Numbered from the stretch's first letter, positions 16,992-26,053 are shown. The stretch: 64,000 nucleotides of DNA from Nocardia iowensis (GCF_019222765.1 NZ_CP078145.1:868001-932000), one strand, 5' to 3'. Notes: generated by a model from the letters alone, not told the origin. A program made the numbers and translations.

Positions 16992-17999
16992 TCAGTGATG
17001 CTTGTCGTTGCGGCGCAGGACATGCGGGCGCAGGCGGTTGAAGCCGCGGACGCGGACGCTGCGCAGGTTCTTGATGATGAACTCCGGCTCGCCGTCGAGC
17101 GCCGCGGCGGCTTCGTCATCGATGAGTACCGTGCCGGGCCTGGCGACGCCGGTGAGCCGGGAGGCGATGTTCACCACCGAGCCGTACAGGTCGCCGAACC
17201 GCTGCAGTACCGACCCGTAGGCCACCGCGACGCGAAGTTCCGGGGTGCCGCCGACCATCATGGTCGACTCCTGGATGGCCAGTGCGATACGGGCCGCGTT
17301 GACGGCGCTGTTCGCGGCGAACATCACCTCGTCACCGACGTTCTTGACCACCCAGCCGCCGTTCTCGGTGATCGCGGCGGTGGTGGTGGATTCGAACGAC
17401 TCCAGCAGCAGCGAGAGCTCGTCGGGGTGCAGGTGCCTGGTCAGCCGCGTGTAGCCGACCATGTCGGCGAAGCCGACGGCCAACTCGCGCACGGTTTCGC
17501 CCGCCGAGGTGCCCGGATCGAGGGACCGCGACAGCGCCGCGGCGAGGTGGCGGCGCCAGGCGTAGGCGTTGAGTTGTTCGAGCGTGGCGATGGTGCCCTC
17601 GGTGGCGGTGCGGATGGTTTCCTCCTGGTCCGCGTCGGGATCCGCCGCGGCGATGCGCTCGCCGAGCTCGGCGAGCACCAGATCGACCTGCCATTCCGCC
17701 AGCCGCGCCATACCCTGGCCGAGCGTGCGCGCGGTGGCCGCCTGCTGCCTGGCGTCGGCGGAGGAGAGCACGTCGAGCCGCTGGAAGTTGCGGACCGCGG
17801 CGATGTCGGCGTCGGTGTAGTCGACGGCGTCATCGTCGAGTCCGGCCGGGAAGCCGAGCGCCATCCACAGCCGCTTGGTCAGCGCCGTGGTCGTCCCGGA
17901 TTGCGCGGCGACCTCGGTGCGGCTGTACTGCCGGGTCCCGTCCAGCAGATACGCCTCGACAATCGCCTGCACCAGCTCGGACTTCTCGGTGGGCACCAT
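16992..17999 (-). CDS. Class III adenylate cyclase with N-terminal regulatory domain (Rv1264-like)
   Basis: A 335-residue enzyme that makes cAMP from ATP. Residues 1 to about 165 resemble the autoinhibitory, pH-sensing regulatory domain of Rv1264. The catalytic domain (about 175-335) has the first metal Asp in VGFADMVGYTRL, the second in VVKNVGDEVMF, a Lys just before it consistent with adenine recognition, and the transition-state Asn and Arg in SVVNIASRL. It should act as a cytoplasmic homodimer. A CpdA-like phosphodiesterase is encoded nearby. The start ATG 17999 is supported by family length. Confidence 0.92.
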   Translation of the reverse strand: MVPTEKSELVQAIVEAYLLDGTRQYSRTEVAAQSGTTTALTKRLWMALGFPAGLDDDAVDYTDADIAAVRNFQRLDVLSSADARQQAATARTLGQGMARLAEWQVDLVLAELGERIAAADPDADQEETIRTATEGTIATLEQLNAYAWRRHLAAALSRSLDPGTSAGETVRELAVGFADMVGYTRLTRHLHPDELSLLLESFESTTTAAITENGGWVVKNVGDEVMFAANSAVNAARIALAIQESTMMVGGTPELRVAVAYGSVLQRFGDLYGSVVNIASRLTGVARPGTVLIDDEAAAALDGEPEFIIKNLRSVRVRGFNRLRPHVLRRNDKHH

Positions 18000-18086
18000 G
18001 TCCGTACCTTACGACCATCGCCCCGCTGTGCGCCGCAAACACCGCCCGCATTGGGTGACCTCACAGCGGGTGGTGCGGCGGTGCGG

Positions 18087-20420
18087 TCAGCCGAGCCGCA
18101 GCCAGTGGCCGACCGAGGGCACGCCGCGGGTGTCGACGGCGAAGACCAGGTACCAGCCGGGTGGGGCGAGGGCCGGGTTGGTCGGCAGCGTCACGGTCAC
18201 CGAGCCCGGTGCGGTAGTGGTGAATTCGAGATCGATCAGGCGTTGCTCGTTGTCGCAGGAGTGGGTGCACGCGTTGGGGCGCACGAGGTGTACCTCACGC
18301 AGCGGGGCGGCGCTGGTCGCGGTGATGGTGCCGCCATAGGGTGCGGTATCGGTGGTCAGCGCTAGATCGGGCCGTCCCTGCTGGAAAAGGTAGGGCGGCC
18401 AATAGATTTCGATCCGCAGCTCCTCGTCCTTGCGGGCCGGGTTGGAGCCCGCGGTGACCACCTTGCCGTCCGGCGTGAGCAGTGCGACCGAGTGATACAG
18501 CCGTGCGATGCGGCACTTCGCGGTGTGCATCCAGGTGCTCGTTGCCGGGTCGAAGATCTCGGCGTGTGGCGGTGCGGCGTGCGCCATCTCCTCCATGCCG
18601 GAACCGCCCGTGGCGAGCACGGTCCGGTCCGGCAGGATGACCGCGCTCAAGTGCATTCTGGCGTGGTCCATCGGCGGTGCCGGCTGATAAGTGGGACCGG
18701 GCGCGCCGAGGTCGGCGATCATGGTGCCCGCCAGCGCCGGTGCGGGACTGTGGATATCGAACCCGCCGCCACCGAGGATCATCACCCGCTGCTGCTGTGC
18801 CGGGGGCAACAGCACGCTGGCGGCCTGGTTGCGCGAGCCGGGGTCGGCGAGGCCGGGGACTTCGGTCATCGTGCCGGAGAACGGATCCCAGATGGACGGC
18901 CGCACACCGTTGTTCCCGCCGTATTGGCCGCCGGTGTAGAAGAGACGGCCGTCGTCGAGCAGGACCAGGTGGCCGTACATCGGAATCGGGCCGGGAACCG
19001 GCAGTTGCGACCAGGTCTGGGTCGCGGTATCGAAGAGCTCGGGAACCACCGAAAGGAAGTTGTCGGCGCCCAAACCGGACACCGCGACAACATTGCCGTC
19101 CGGCATGGTGATGAGCGAGGGATACCAGCGGCCGAAAGCCATGTCCGGCACGGCATTCCAGGACAGTGTGCCGGGGTCGAAGATCAGCGCGTCGGGTAGC
19201 CCGTAGAACGGGTCGTAGCGTTCGGTGCCGCCCGCGGCGAGCAGCCGCCCGTCCGGCAGCATGGCCTGCCCGACACAGAACAGGTCGATCGGCGTATCCA
19301 CCGGGACCAGCCCGGGATTCGGGTAATGCCAGACGCGCGTACGGAATTCGTGTGCGTTATGACGATCGGGGTCGTTGCCCGAGCCCGCGAAGAACAGCAC
19401 GTCGCCGGTGTGCAGCAGGGCGGCGTGCACCGGGTTGATCTCGGTGCCGAAATCCAGGATGCGCCACAGCCCCATGTGCGCGGCATGCGCCAGATCGGTC
19501 TCCAGTTCGACCACCCGCAGGTAGCCCGCATTCTGCCCGGGGAGCGCGTCGATGGTGAACACCACCAACTCCGGCGGCGCACCCGCGTTCGGCAGCAGAA
19601 CCGCTGCCGCACCTTGGTTTTCGGTGAAACCCCAATCGGGCACCTTGGCCCAGACGCTCCAGCCGTCGATCGCGTGACCGGTGCCGTCCAATCCCCAGCC
19701 GATGGTGTACACCCCGACGTTTCCCTCGACCGGATTGTCCACGGCGAACACGATCAGCTCAGGGCGTCCGTCACCGTCCAGATCCGCGACGGCGATGCCC
19801 GCACCCTGGTTCTCCCAGCCGTACCAGTCGGGCACCGCCACCCACGGCGTCCACTCGGCCACCGACCCGTCCGCCGCCAGCCCCTTCGCCAGCCGGAATT
19901 GGCCGCTGTTCTGGCCGGGCGGGTTGTCCACGGTGAGCAGGACCAGCACCGGTTGCCCGTCGAGCACGGTGAGGCAGATGTCGGCGCCCTGGTTCTCCCA
20001 GCCGTACCAGTCCGGCACCGGTAGCCACGGCGTCCAGCGGCCGGTCACCGTGCCGTCGGCGGCGAGGTCGCGCCCGATCCGGTAGTAGCCCTGGTTCTGG
20101 CCGGGCGGATTGTCGACCAGGAAGATCACCAGGTCCAGCTGTCCGTTGCCGCTGAGGTCGGCGAGCGCGACGCCCGCGCCCTGGTTCTCCCAGCCGAACC
20201 ATTCCGGAACCTCTAGCCATGGCCCCCACGTGAGCACCGAACCATCGGCGGCCAGGCCGGAGCCGAGCCGGTAGAAACCCGCGTTCTGGCCCTCCGGGTT
20301 GTCCACCATGAACACCACGACATCGGTCGCGCCGTCGCCGTCGATATCCGCGACGGCGACCCCACAATCCTGGTTTTCCCAGGCAAACCACCCCGGGACC
20401 GGAACAAATTGTCCTGCCAC
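18087..20420 (-). CDS. Copper-radical (galactose/glyoxal) oxidase with five N-terminal FG-GAP/VCBS-like repeats
   Basis: A 777-residue two-part protein. Residues 1 to about 335 contain five tandem repeats of about 65 residues built around WYGWENQGAG...ADLDGDG...VDNPPGQN, with calcium-loop-like DxDGDG in repeats 1, 2 and 4. The rest is a seven-bladed kelch-type propeller plus a C-terminal immunoglobulin-like (DUF1929) domain, as in fungal galactose/glyoxal oxidase and actinobacterial GlxA. The copper and Tyr-Cys cofactor residues are all in place: C382 (LFCVGQAMLPDG), Y433 (RWYPSLITMPDG), Y642-H643 (RLYHSVALL) and H772 (SVGHWLRLG). It would oxidise primary alcohols or aldehydes to aldehydes or acids plus H2O2. 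No signal peptide is seen. GTG 20420 directly follows GGAGGT, so the start is uncertain. Confidence 0.88.
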   Translation of the reverse strand: MAGQFVPVPGWFAWENQDCGVAVADIDGDGATDVVVFMVDNPEGQNAGFYRLGSGLAADGSVLTWGPWLEVPEWFGWENQGAGVALADLSGNGQLDLVIFLVDNPPGQNQGYYRIGRDLAADGTVTGRWTPWLPVPDWYGWENQGADICLTVLDGQPVLVLLTVDNPPGQNSGQFRLAKGLAADGSVAEWTPWVAVPDWYGWENQGAGIAVADLDGDGRPELIVFAVDNPVEGNVGVYTIGWGLDGTGHAIDGWSVWAKVPDWGFTENQGAAAVLLPNAGAPPELVVFTIDALPGQNAGYLRVVELETDLAHAAHMGLWRILDFGTEINPVHAALLHTGDVLFFAGSGNDPDRHNAHEFRTRVWHYPNPGLVPVDTPIDLFCVGQAMLPDGRLLAAGGTERYDPFYGLPDALIFDPGTLSWNAVPDMAFGRWYPSLITMPDGNVVAVSGLGADNFLSVVPELFDTATQTWSQLPVPGPIPMYGHLVLLDDGRLFYTGGQYGGNNGVRPSIWDPFSGTMTEVPGLADPGSRNQAASVLLPPAQQQRVMILGGGGFDIHSPAPALAGTMIADLGAPGPTYQPAPPMDHARMHLSAVILPDRTVLATGGSGMEEMAHAAPPHAEIFDPATSTWMHTAKCRIARLYHSVALLTPDGKVVTAGSNPARKDEELRIEIYWPPYLFQQGRPDLALTTDTAPYGGTITATSAAPLREVHLVRPNACTHSCDNEQRLIDLEFTTTAPGSVTVTLPTNPALAPPGWYLVFAVDTRGVPSVGHWLRLG

Positions 20421-20526
20421 ACCTCCATGTTGATCCGTCGCGGCCGATCCGGCGAGACCATCCTTTCGTGGTCTACGGGTACGGTGCCGTAGCCCGGAGT
20501 GTGCTGACCGGGCGTATGGGTACTCG

Positions 20527-21993
20527 TTGACTGTGGATCACTCGAAGGCACCGCTTGTAGACGCTCTGGCCGAGTACCACCAGCTCGGCCGCTATGGCTT
20601 CACCCCGCCGGGGCACCGGCAGGGGCGAGGCACCGACCAGCGCGTTCTCGACGTACTAGGCGAGGACGCGTTCCGCTCCGATGTGCTGGCCAGTGGTGGG
20701 CTGGACGATCGACTCTCGCACGGCGGCTATCTGAAGGATGCTGAGGAGTTGATGGCCGACGCGGTCGGTGCCGACATGGCGTTCTTCTCCACCTGCGGCA
20801 GCTCACTGTCGGTGAAGGCCGCGATGATGTCGGTCGCCGACGGGAGCAAGGGTGGCTTGCTCGTCGCCAGGGACAGCCACAAATCGATCATCGCGGGACT
20901 GATTTTTTCCGGCGTGCAGCCGCACTGGATACCTCCGCGCTGGGATGTCGAGCGGCACTTCTCGCACCCGCCGTCGCCGGACCAGGTGCGCAAGGCGTGG
21001 GAGGAGCATCCGGACGCGGCGGGCGCGTTGATCGTGAGCCCCAGCCCGTACGGCACCTGCGCGGACCTAGCTGGCATTGCCGAGGTGTGCCATGAGCGTG
21101 GCAAGCCACTGATCGTCGACGAAGCGTGGGGCGCGCACCTGCCGTTCCATCCCGAATTGCCGACCTGGGCGATGGATGTCGGCGCCGACGTCTGCGTGGT
21201 CAGCGTGCACAAGATGGGCGCGGGCTTCGAGCAGGGCTCGGTCTTCCATCATCAGGGCGACCTGATCGACGCGAAACATCTCAGCTCCTGCGCCGACCTG
21301 CTGATGACGACGAGCCCGAATGTGCTGCTGTACTCCGCCATCGACGGCTGGCGCAGGCAGATGGTCGAGCAGGGACACGAATTGCTCGGCAACGCACTGC
21401 GTCTCGCCGAGCGTGCCAGGACCGATCTTGCCGCGATACCCGATATCGAGGTGATGGAGGACACGCTGCTCGGTGTCGAAGCATCGCACGACCTGGACCG
21501 AATGCAAGTACTGATGGACGTATCCGCCACCGGCGCAAGCGGTTTCCAGGTCGCGGACTGGCTGCGGGAAAACCGGCGCATCGATATGGGGCTGTCCGAT
21601 CACCGCCGGATCCTTGCGACCTTGTCTTTCGCCGACGACAAGGCCACGATCGACGCACTGGTCGATGCGCTCGCCGCGTGGCGGGACCAGCACGAGGGGC
21701 ACACGGCTCCCGAATTTCGGCCGCCCGCCCCCGCGGAGTTGCAGCTGGAGACCGTGATGCTGCCGAGGGACGCCTTCTTCGGGGCGATCGACACGGTGCC
21801 CTTCGCCGAGTCCGCCGGTCGGATCGCCGCCGAACAGGTCACCCCGTACCCGCCCGGGATACCGGTGATCCTGCCCGGCGAGCTGATCGACGACGCGGTG
21901 ATCGAGTACCTGCGCTCGGGCATCGACGGCGGGATGAACGTCCCTGATCCGGCGGATTCCGAATTGAAGACCATCCGCGTCGTCGCTCGCTGA
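20527..21993 (+). CDS. PLP-dependent Orn/Lys/Arg decarboxylase
   Basis: A 488-residue fold-type I PLP enzyme of the Orn/Lys/Arg decarboxylase family, about the length of the Bacillus SpeA type rather than the long enterobacterial forms. Visible landmarks are FFSTCGSSLSVKAAMM (cofactor phosphate site), the stacking His in ARDSHKSI, the cofactor Asp in LIVDEAWGAH, the Schiff-base lysine in VSVHKMGAGFEQGS, and the C-terminal PYPPGIPVILPGE of the decarboxylase domain. It would make a diamine or agmatine; which amino acid it uses cannot be told. The start is TTG 20527 or GTG 20533. It is divergent from the oxidase gene, with 106 bases between starts. Confidence 0.9.
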   Translation: MTVDHSKAPLVDALAEYHQLGRYGFTPPGHRQGRGTDQRVLDVLGEDAFRSDVLASGGLDDRLSHGGYLKDAEELMADAVGADMAFFSTCGSSLSVKAAMMSVADGSKGGLLVARDSHKSIIAGLIFSGVQPHWIPPRWDVERHFSHPPSPDQVRKAWEEHPDAAGALIVSPSPYGTCADLAGIAEVCHERGKPLIVDEAWGAHLPFHPELPTWAMDVGADVCVVSVHKMGAGFEQGSVFHHQGDLIDAKHLSSCADLLMTTSPNVLLYSAIDGWRRQMVEQGHELLGNALRLAERARTDLAAIPDIEVMEDTLLGVEASHDLDRMQVLMDVSATGASGFQVADWLRENRRIDMGLSDHRRILATLSFADDKATIDALVDALAAWRDQHEGHTAPEFRPPAPAELQLETVMLPRDAFFGAIDTVPFAESAGRIAAEQVTPYPPGIPVILPGELIDDAVIEYLRSGIDGGMNVPDPADSELKTIRVVAR

Positions 21994-22064
21994 GCTCCGC
22001 TCGGGTCGCCGCGACCAGATGTGCTGGCCGCCGCGGCCGAGTGCGCGGCGATCGAGCGGGGCTC
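21992..22064. terminator. Imperfect long hairpin between convergent genes
   Basis: Bases 21992-22013 and 22044-22064 are nearly complementary: a 12-base outer stem with one mismatch and a perfect 7-base inner stem (CGCCGCG/CGCGGCG), separated by a small internal bulge, around a 30-base loop. It begins at the decarboxylase stop codon and precedes the stop of the convergent DJ-1-like gene. Confidence 0.45.
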
Positions 22065-22115
22065 GCCACCGTGACGGGCGTTTACGTTGCGGCAATCACC
22101 TTCCCGGACAACGAG

Positions 22116-22760
22116 TCAGACCGGTATAGGCGTGGAACCTGTGTTCTGCCAGACGGTTCCGCGGCGTTCGTAGGCGAGCAGCTTCTCGACGGCGTGCGCG
22201 ATGCGTGGCCCCAGTTCGCGTTCCAGCAGATACAGCCCGACGTCCAGACCGGAGGTGACTCCGGCACCGCAGATCAGGTCGCCGTCGTCGACAACCCTGG
22301 CATCCACCGCGAGCGCGCCCGTGGCCGCGAGCGCATCCATGCCCAACGGATGGGTCGTCGTGGGGCGGCCGGTGAGCAAACCGGCCAGCGCCAGTACCAG
22401 CGAGCCGCCGCAGACGCTGACCATGGTCAGCCCCGGTCGGTCCATCGCTTCCTTCAGCAGTGCGGGCAGGCCGGTATCCAGCGTGCGGGCGAGCACGGTC
22501 AGGACGCTGTCGTCCCCGTAGTCGTCCGAGCTGGTCGGCATGCGTCCCATCGCGCCGGGCACGATGATCATGTCCGCGCGCTGCGGGTCCAGCGCCCCGG
22601 TGGCCCGCAGCGATACCGGAGGCACCCCGCTCGGCACTTCCCGCGCGCCCTCCGCGGCGACCAGTTCGACCTCGAGCAATCCGCCGGTAACCAGGCCACC
22701 TGCGCCGAGCACCTCATACGGTGCGATCACATCCATCGGATCGAACCCGTCGAACAGCAC
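22116..22760 (-). CDS. DJ-1/PfpI (GATase1-like) family protein, N-terminus possibly frameshifted
   Basis: A 214-residue protein of the DJ-1/PfpI superfamily. It has the first-strand motif VLFDGFDPMDVIAPYEVL, the nucleophile elbow VSVCGGSLVLA with Cys, and ICGAGVTSGLDVGLYLLER, as in the GlxA/cyclohexyl-isocyanide-hydratase-like subgroup. The only start in frame is GTG 22760, which cuts into the first beta strand and has no ribosome-binding site. A strong site (AGAAGGAG) with ATG at 22774 lies just upstream but in another frame; one extra base after that ATG would give MARTVVLFDGF, the expected N-terminus. This suggests a one-base loss, in the genome or in the sequencing. The function is unknown. 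Confidence 0.75.
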   Translation of the reverse strand: MLFDGFDPMDVIAPYEVLGAGGLVTGGLLEVELVAAEGAREVPSGVPPVSLRATGALDPQRADMIIVPGAMGRMPTSSDDYGDDSVLTVLARTLDTGLPALLKEAMDRPGLTMVSVCGGSLVLALAGLLTGRPTTTHPLGMDALAATGALAVDARVVDDGDLICGAGVTSGLDVGLYLLERELGPRIAHAVEKLLAYERRGTVWQNTGSTPIPV

Positions 22761-22874
22761 GACTGTGCGAGCATCGAAATCTCCTTCTATCAGGGTGATT
22801 CGACGCTAAGCGGTGCGCGGAGCCGGAAGAAGTGGCTCGACAGCCAGCTTCCAACGGGTTCTCGCCAGGCTGAC

Positions 22875-24041
22875 CTACCCCTGGGCCGGAGTTGCCTTGA
22901 TGCGTCCCAGGAATGCGTCGACGGCGGACCACATCTGGGGATTGAGCTGGGTGTGCGTACCGGTGCCCGCGACGGTCTGGAAGTCGACACCGTTGGCGGC
23001 GAACTGCGCGGCCAGGGCCGCGTGCAGCGGCGACGGGACCGTCGTGTCGGTGACGTTGAGCAGCAACAGGATCGGTGCGTCGTAGCCGCTGGTCGGCACG
23101 GTCAGGTAGGACTCGTATGCCGCGCGAACGCGGTTGTCGGACAGCGGCTTCGACAGCAGCTCGCCGATGCCGAGACCGGCCACCCGAGCTTCGATCTCCG
23201 GCTTGCACATGGTGCCGATATCGTCGAGCAACGTCCGCCCCACCGGGCTCAGATACTGGTCGAAATCGATATCGGGACGCGCCGTGCGCAGTCCGGCGAA
23301 GATCATCGACACGAAGCCGAGCGTTTCCGCCGTATCGGGCACGGTCGGAATGCTTGGCCCCGCAATGGGAAGCACCTTTTCGACGTCCGACTCCGGGTCG
23401 ATCGCCACGGTGCCGCGGAAGTCGAGCTCAGGGGCATAGCTGGCCTGCAGGTGACCGGTGCCCAGCGCCGCCTGCCCGCCCTGCGAGGGGCCGAGCACAG
23501 CCCAGGTCCGCGACAGCTCCGGTCGCGCGGAGCGAGCGGCGCGCACCAGGTCGAGGGTGGCGGTCGCCTCGGTCTTCAGCTCCAGGTAAGGGTGCGGCCC
23601 GGTATCGAAAAGCCCGAGTCCGAGATAGTCGGGAGCCACCACGGCGAAGCCCTGCGAGACCAGATGCCGCATGATGCCGTCTTCCTCGGCATGCCAATGC
23701 GTGTCCGGCGCGGTGCTGGGATCGGATTTGCCGCCACACCCACGGCCGAGTCCGGTCGTCCCGTGATCGAAAGCGATGATCGGCCAGCCGCCGGGCGGCG
23801 GCGTGCCCGCCGGGACGAACATCGCCCCGCTGGCTTGCCGCGGCGTCCCGTCCGACCCCGCCATCCAGTAGCTGACCACCGACCCGCCGGACATGCCATG
23901 CCATCCGTCGGCCTGCGGCTCCACCGAGATCAGCATCCCCGGAGTTTCGGCCACCGCGGGAGCGGCCTGCAGCCCGAGCGCGACGCTCGCGGTGACCGTG
24001 GCCACGGTCACCGCACCTTTCCAACCACGAATAACGCGCAT
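22875..24041 (-). CDS. Secreted lipase / alpha-beta hydrolase
   Basis: A 388-residue exported hydrolase. The N-terminus MRVIRGWKGAVTVATVTASVA, ending in AVAET, is a signal peptide. The nucleophile elbow reads GPSQGG, preceded by DYLGLGLFDTG, with a late Asp (LNVTDTTVPS) and His (GTGTHTQLNP) completing a serine-hydrolase triad. This is the secretory lipase/feruloyl-esterase-like group, and a more distant relative is encoded at 5241-6551. A strong ribosome-binding site (AAGGAGAGG) precedes ATG 24041. A 7-2-7 inverted repeat lies 20 bases upstream of the start, so a TetR-type repressor may control it, although no tetR gene is adjacent. Confidence 0.88.
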   Translation of the reverse strand: MRVIRGWKGAVTVATVTASVALGLQAAPAVAETPGMLISVEPQADGWHGMSGGSVVSYWMAGSDGTPRQASGAMFVPAGTPPPGGWPIIAFDHGTTGLGRGCGGKSDPSTAPDTHWHAEEDGIMRHLVSQGFAVVAPDYLGLGLFDTGPHPYLELKTEATATLDLVRAARSARPELSRTWAVLGPSQGGQAALGTGHLQASYAPELDFRGTVAIDPESDVEKVLPIAGPSIPTVPDTAETLGFVSMIFAGLRTARPDIDFDQYLSPVGRTLLDDIGTMCKPEIEARVAGLGIGELLSKPLSDNRVRAAYESYLTVPTSGYDAPILLLLNVTDTTVPSPLHAALAAQFAANGVDFQTVAGTGTHTQLNPQMWSAVDAFLGRIKATPAQG

Positions 24042-24061
24042 CGAAGAACCTCTCCTTCGTG

Positions 24062-24077
24062 CTGGACGCTCGTCCAG
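24062..24077. promoter_or_regulatory. TetR-type operator candidate
   Basis: CTGGACG-CT-CGTCCAG is a perfect 7-2-7 inverted repeat placed 20 bases upstream of the lipase start. The form (GGACGnnCGTCC) is typical of TetR-family operators in actinobacteria. No tetR-like gene is seen next to it. Confidence 0.5.
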
Positions 24078-24172
24078 TTGAAGAGCAGCCTAAGTCGGTT
24101 GTTCAGCTACCACATCGATCGACGGCGAACTGTAAGCAAACCCACGGTACCCCCGAGCCGCGACGGATTCGG

Positions 24173-25096
24173 TTACCGGGGAACGTCCAGCGCTATCGCA
24201 GCTGCCCGGAGTGCGTCGGCTAGACAGGCTGCCGCGTCGGACAGCGCGGACGGCAGATGGGCGAGCAGGAGTCGTCGTTGCTCCTGCGGACCGCCGCGGA
24301 CCGGCAGGACTCGCACCCCGGGCGGTGCCGCGGCGGCAAGGATGGCGGGGATAGTGGTCAATCCGCAACCCGCGGCGACCAATTGGAGCTTGGCCAGCCA
24401 GTCGCGAGCGGTATGGGCGATGTCGGGCCGCTCGTCCAGGCCGGGCCAGACGCCCATCAGCGTGTCGTCGTTGGTGGTGGGCCCAGCGATCCAGCGCCGA
24501 CCGCGCAGATCCGCGACGTCGATGTAGTCGCCGCGAGCGAGCGGATGGGCGGCAGGCACGGCCAGATACAGGCTGCGCTCGGTGAGGGTGCGCAGAATAA
24601 GTGCGGGCGACTCGGTGTCCGGCGGTCGGAACGGCGGTGTGGAACCGAGTAGTGCCAGGTCGAGGCTGCCCGCGCGGAGGGCCCGAACCAATGCGGGTGT
24701 GCTGCCTTCCCGGCTGACGACGGTGACTTCGGGATGGTTCTGGCGCAGCGCCGCGATGGCCTTCGGCAGCAGGACGCCGCCCGCGCTCGGGAACCAGCCC
24801 ACTCGTACCGTCGCGACCTGTGCGGGCAGTCCGGACAACTCGCGTGCCGTCACGTCGATCTGGTCGAGTACGGCGGTGGCCCGCCGCAGCACGAGATGCC
24901 CTGCCGCCGTGACCCTTACGCCGTCGCGGCGACGTTCCAGCAGTTCCGCGCCTGCCAGCCGTTCGAGCGACGCGATCTGCCGTGAGACGGCGGACTGGGT
25001 GTAGCCCAGTGAGTTCGCCGCGGCGGTGAAGGTGCCCTGCTCGGCCACCGCACGGAAGACCCGCAGTGCCGTGAGCGAGACATCGGTGAAGTCCAT
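24173..25096 (-). CDS. LysR-family transcriptional regulator
   Basis: A 307-residue LysR regulator. The N-terminal winged helix-turn-helix reads LRVFRAVAEQGTFTAAANSL followed by GYTQSAVSRQIASLERLAGA; the remainder is the periplasmic-binding-protein-like effector domain (about 90-295), with VRVGWFPSAGG and LALLGSTPPF typical of its first lobes. It is divergent from the SDR gene at 25167, with 70 bases between starts and an inverted repeat CCAAC-tttc-GTTGG within, so it probably regulates that reductase gene and itself. The effector is unknown. Confidence 0.92.
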   Translation of the reverse strand: MDFTDVSLTALRVFRAVAEQGTFTAAANSLGYTQSAVSRQIASLERLAGAELLERRRDGVRVTAAGHLVLRRATAVLDQIDVTARELSGLPAQVATVRVGWFPSAGGVLLPKAIAALRQNHPEVTVVSREGSTPALVRALRAGSLDLALLGSTPPFRPPDTESPALILRTLTERSLYLAVPAAHPLARGDYIDVADLRGRRWIAGPTTNDDTLMGVWPGLDERPDIAHTARDWLAKLQLVAAGCGLTTIPAILAAAAPPGVRVLPVRGGPQEQRRLLLAHLPSALSDAAACLADALRAAAIALDVPR

Positions 25097-25120
25097 GACT
25101 TCTACGCATAGCAGGTGTGC

Positions 25121-25134
25121 CCAACTTTCGTTGG
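25121..25134. promoter_or_regulatory. Inverted repeat in LysR/SDR divergent promoter
   Basis: CCAAC (25121-25125) and GTTGG (25130-25134) with a 4-base spacer lie between the divergent starts, 24 bases upstream of the lysR gene. A plausible core of a LysR recognition site. Confidence 0.4.
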
Positions 25135-25166
25135 ACTCATGGATACCGCGTTCCTAGTTTGGAGTC

Positions 25167-26053
25167 ATGAACGTGGCACGCATTGCCCTGGTGACCGGGG
25201 CGAATCAAGGTTTGGGCCGAGCGCTGGCCGAGGGGCTCGCCGCCCGAATGGACCCCGCCGATCTGGTGTTGCTCACCGGTCGCAATGCCGAGCGAGTCGC
25301 CGCCGCGGCGGCCGAGGTCGCCGAGGCCCCGGACACGCGCAGTCAGGTGCGGGGGCGCGTGCTGAATGTCGCCGATACCGGCAGCATCGTCGCACTCGCC
25401 GCCGAACTGCGGGAAAGCCATGGCGGAGTGGACATTGTGCTCTCCAACGCCATTACCCGGCTCACCCCGGATCGCCCCCAATCCGAGCAGGCCGACGAAT
25501 TCATCGACGTCTCAAACATCGCCACCCATACGATCCTGCGCGCCTTCGGTCCGATCCTGCGTCCCGGCGGGCGACTGATCGTCGTGGCCAGCACGCTGGG
25601 CGCGCTCGGCCATCTACCGGAGCGGCTGCGTCCGCTGTTCGACGGCGCCACCCTCGACCAGGTCGAGTACGCCGTCGAATCCTGGCGCAGCGCAATCCAT
25701 TCGGAGACGACAACGGAGGCGGGCTGGCCGCGCTGGCTGAACGTGCCCTCGAAGGTGGCCCAGGTCGCCGCGGTGCGCGCGGTGGCGGCCGAGCGCCGCG
25801 ACCGTGACTCGGTTACCGGCACCCTGGTCGCCGCGGTCTGCCCCGGCATGGTCGACACCGCGACCTCCCGCCCATGGTTCAGCGACTTCCGCCATGCCCA
25901 GACTCCGGCCGCGGCGGCGCGGGCCGTGCTCGACCTGGTGCTGACCCGGGTGTCGATCCGAGGCTGTATGGCGAACTGGTCCGCTTCGGCAAGGTTGTGC
26001 CATGGCATTCCGGCACGCCGCCGGTCGAGCAGGATCGGCTGCTCACTTCATGA
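25167..26053 (+). pseudogene. Short-chain dehydrogenase/reductase, frameshifted near the 3' end
   Basis: An SDR with the NAD(P) motif TGANQGLG at residues 10-17 and a carbonyl-reductase-like plan. The frame from ATG 25167 (GGAG upstream) reads normally to LDLVLT at 25946, then turns into nonsense. A different frame continues the protein perfectly as DPGVDPRLYGELVRFGKVVP and then WHSGTPPVEQDRLLTS, ending at TGA 26051-26053. One base is missing (or two inserted) around 25941-25946, next to an ACCC run. Left unrepaired, the original frame would run on to 26291 across the antisense SARP gene. The usual YxxxK catalytic pair is also not intact: the segment aligned to it reads NVPSK, with Asn where Tyr is expected. 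Divergent from the LysR gene. Confidence 0.78.
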
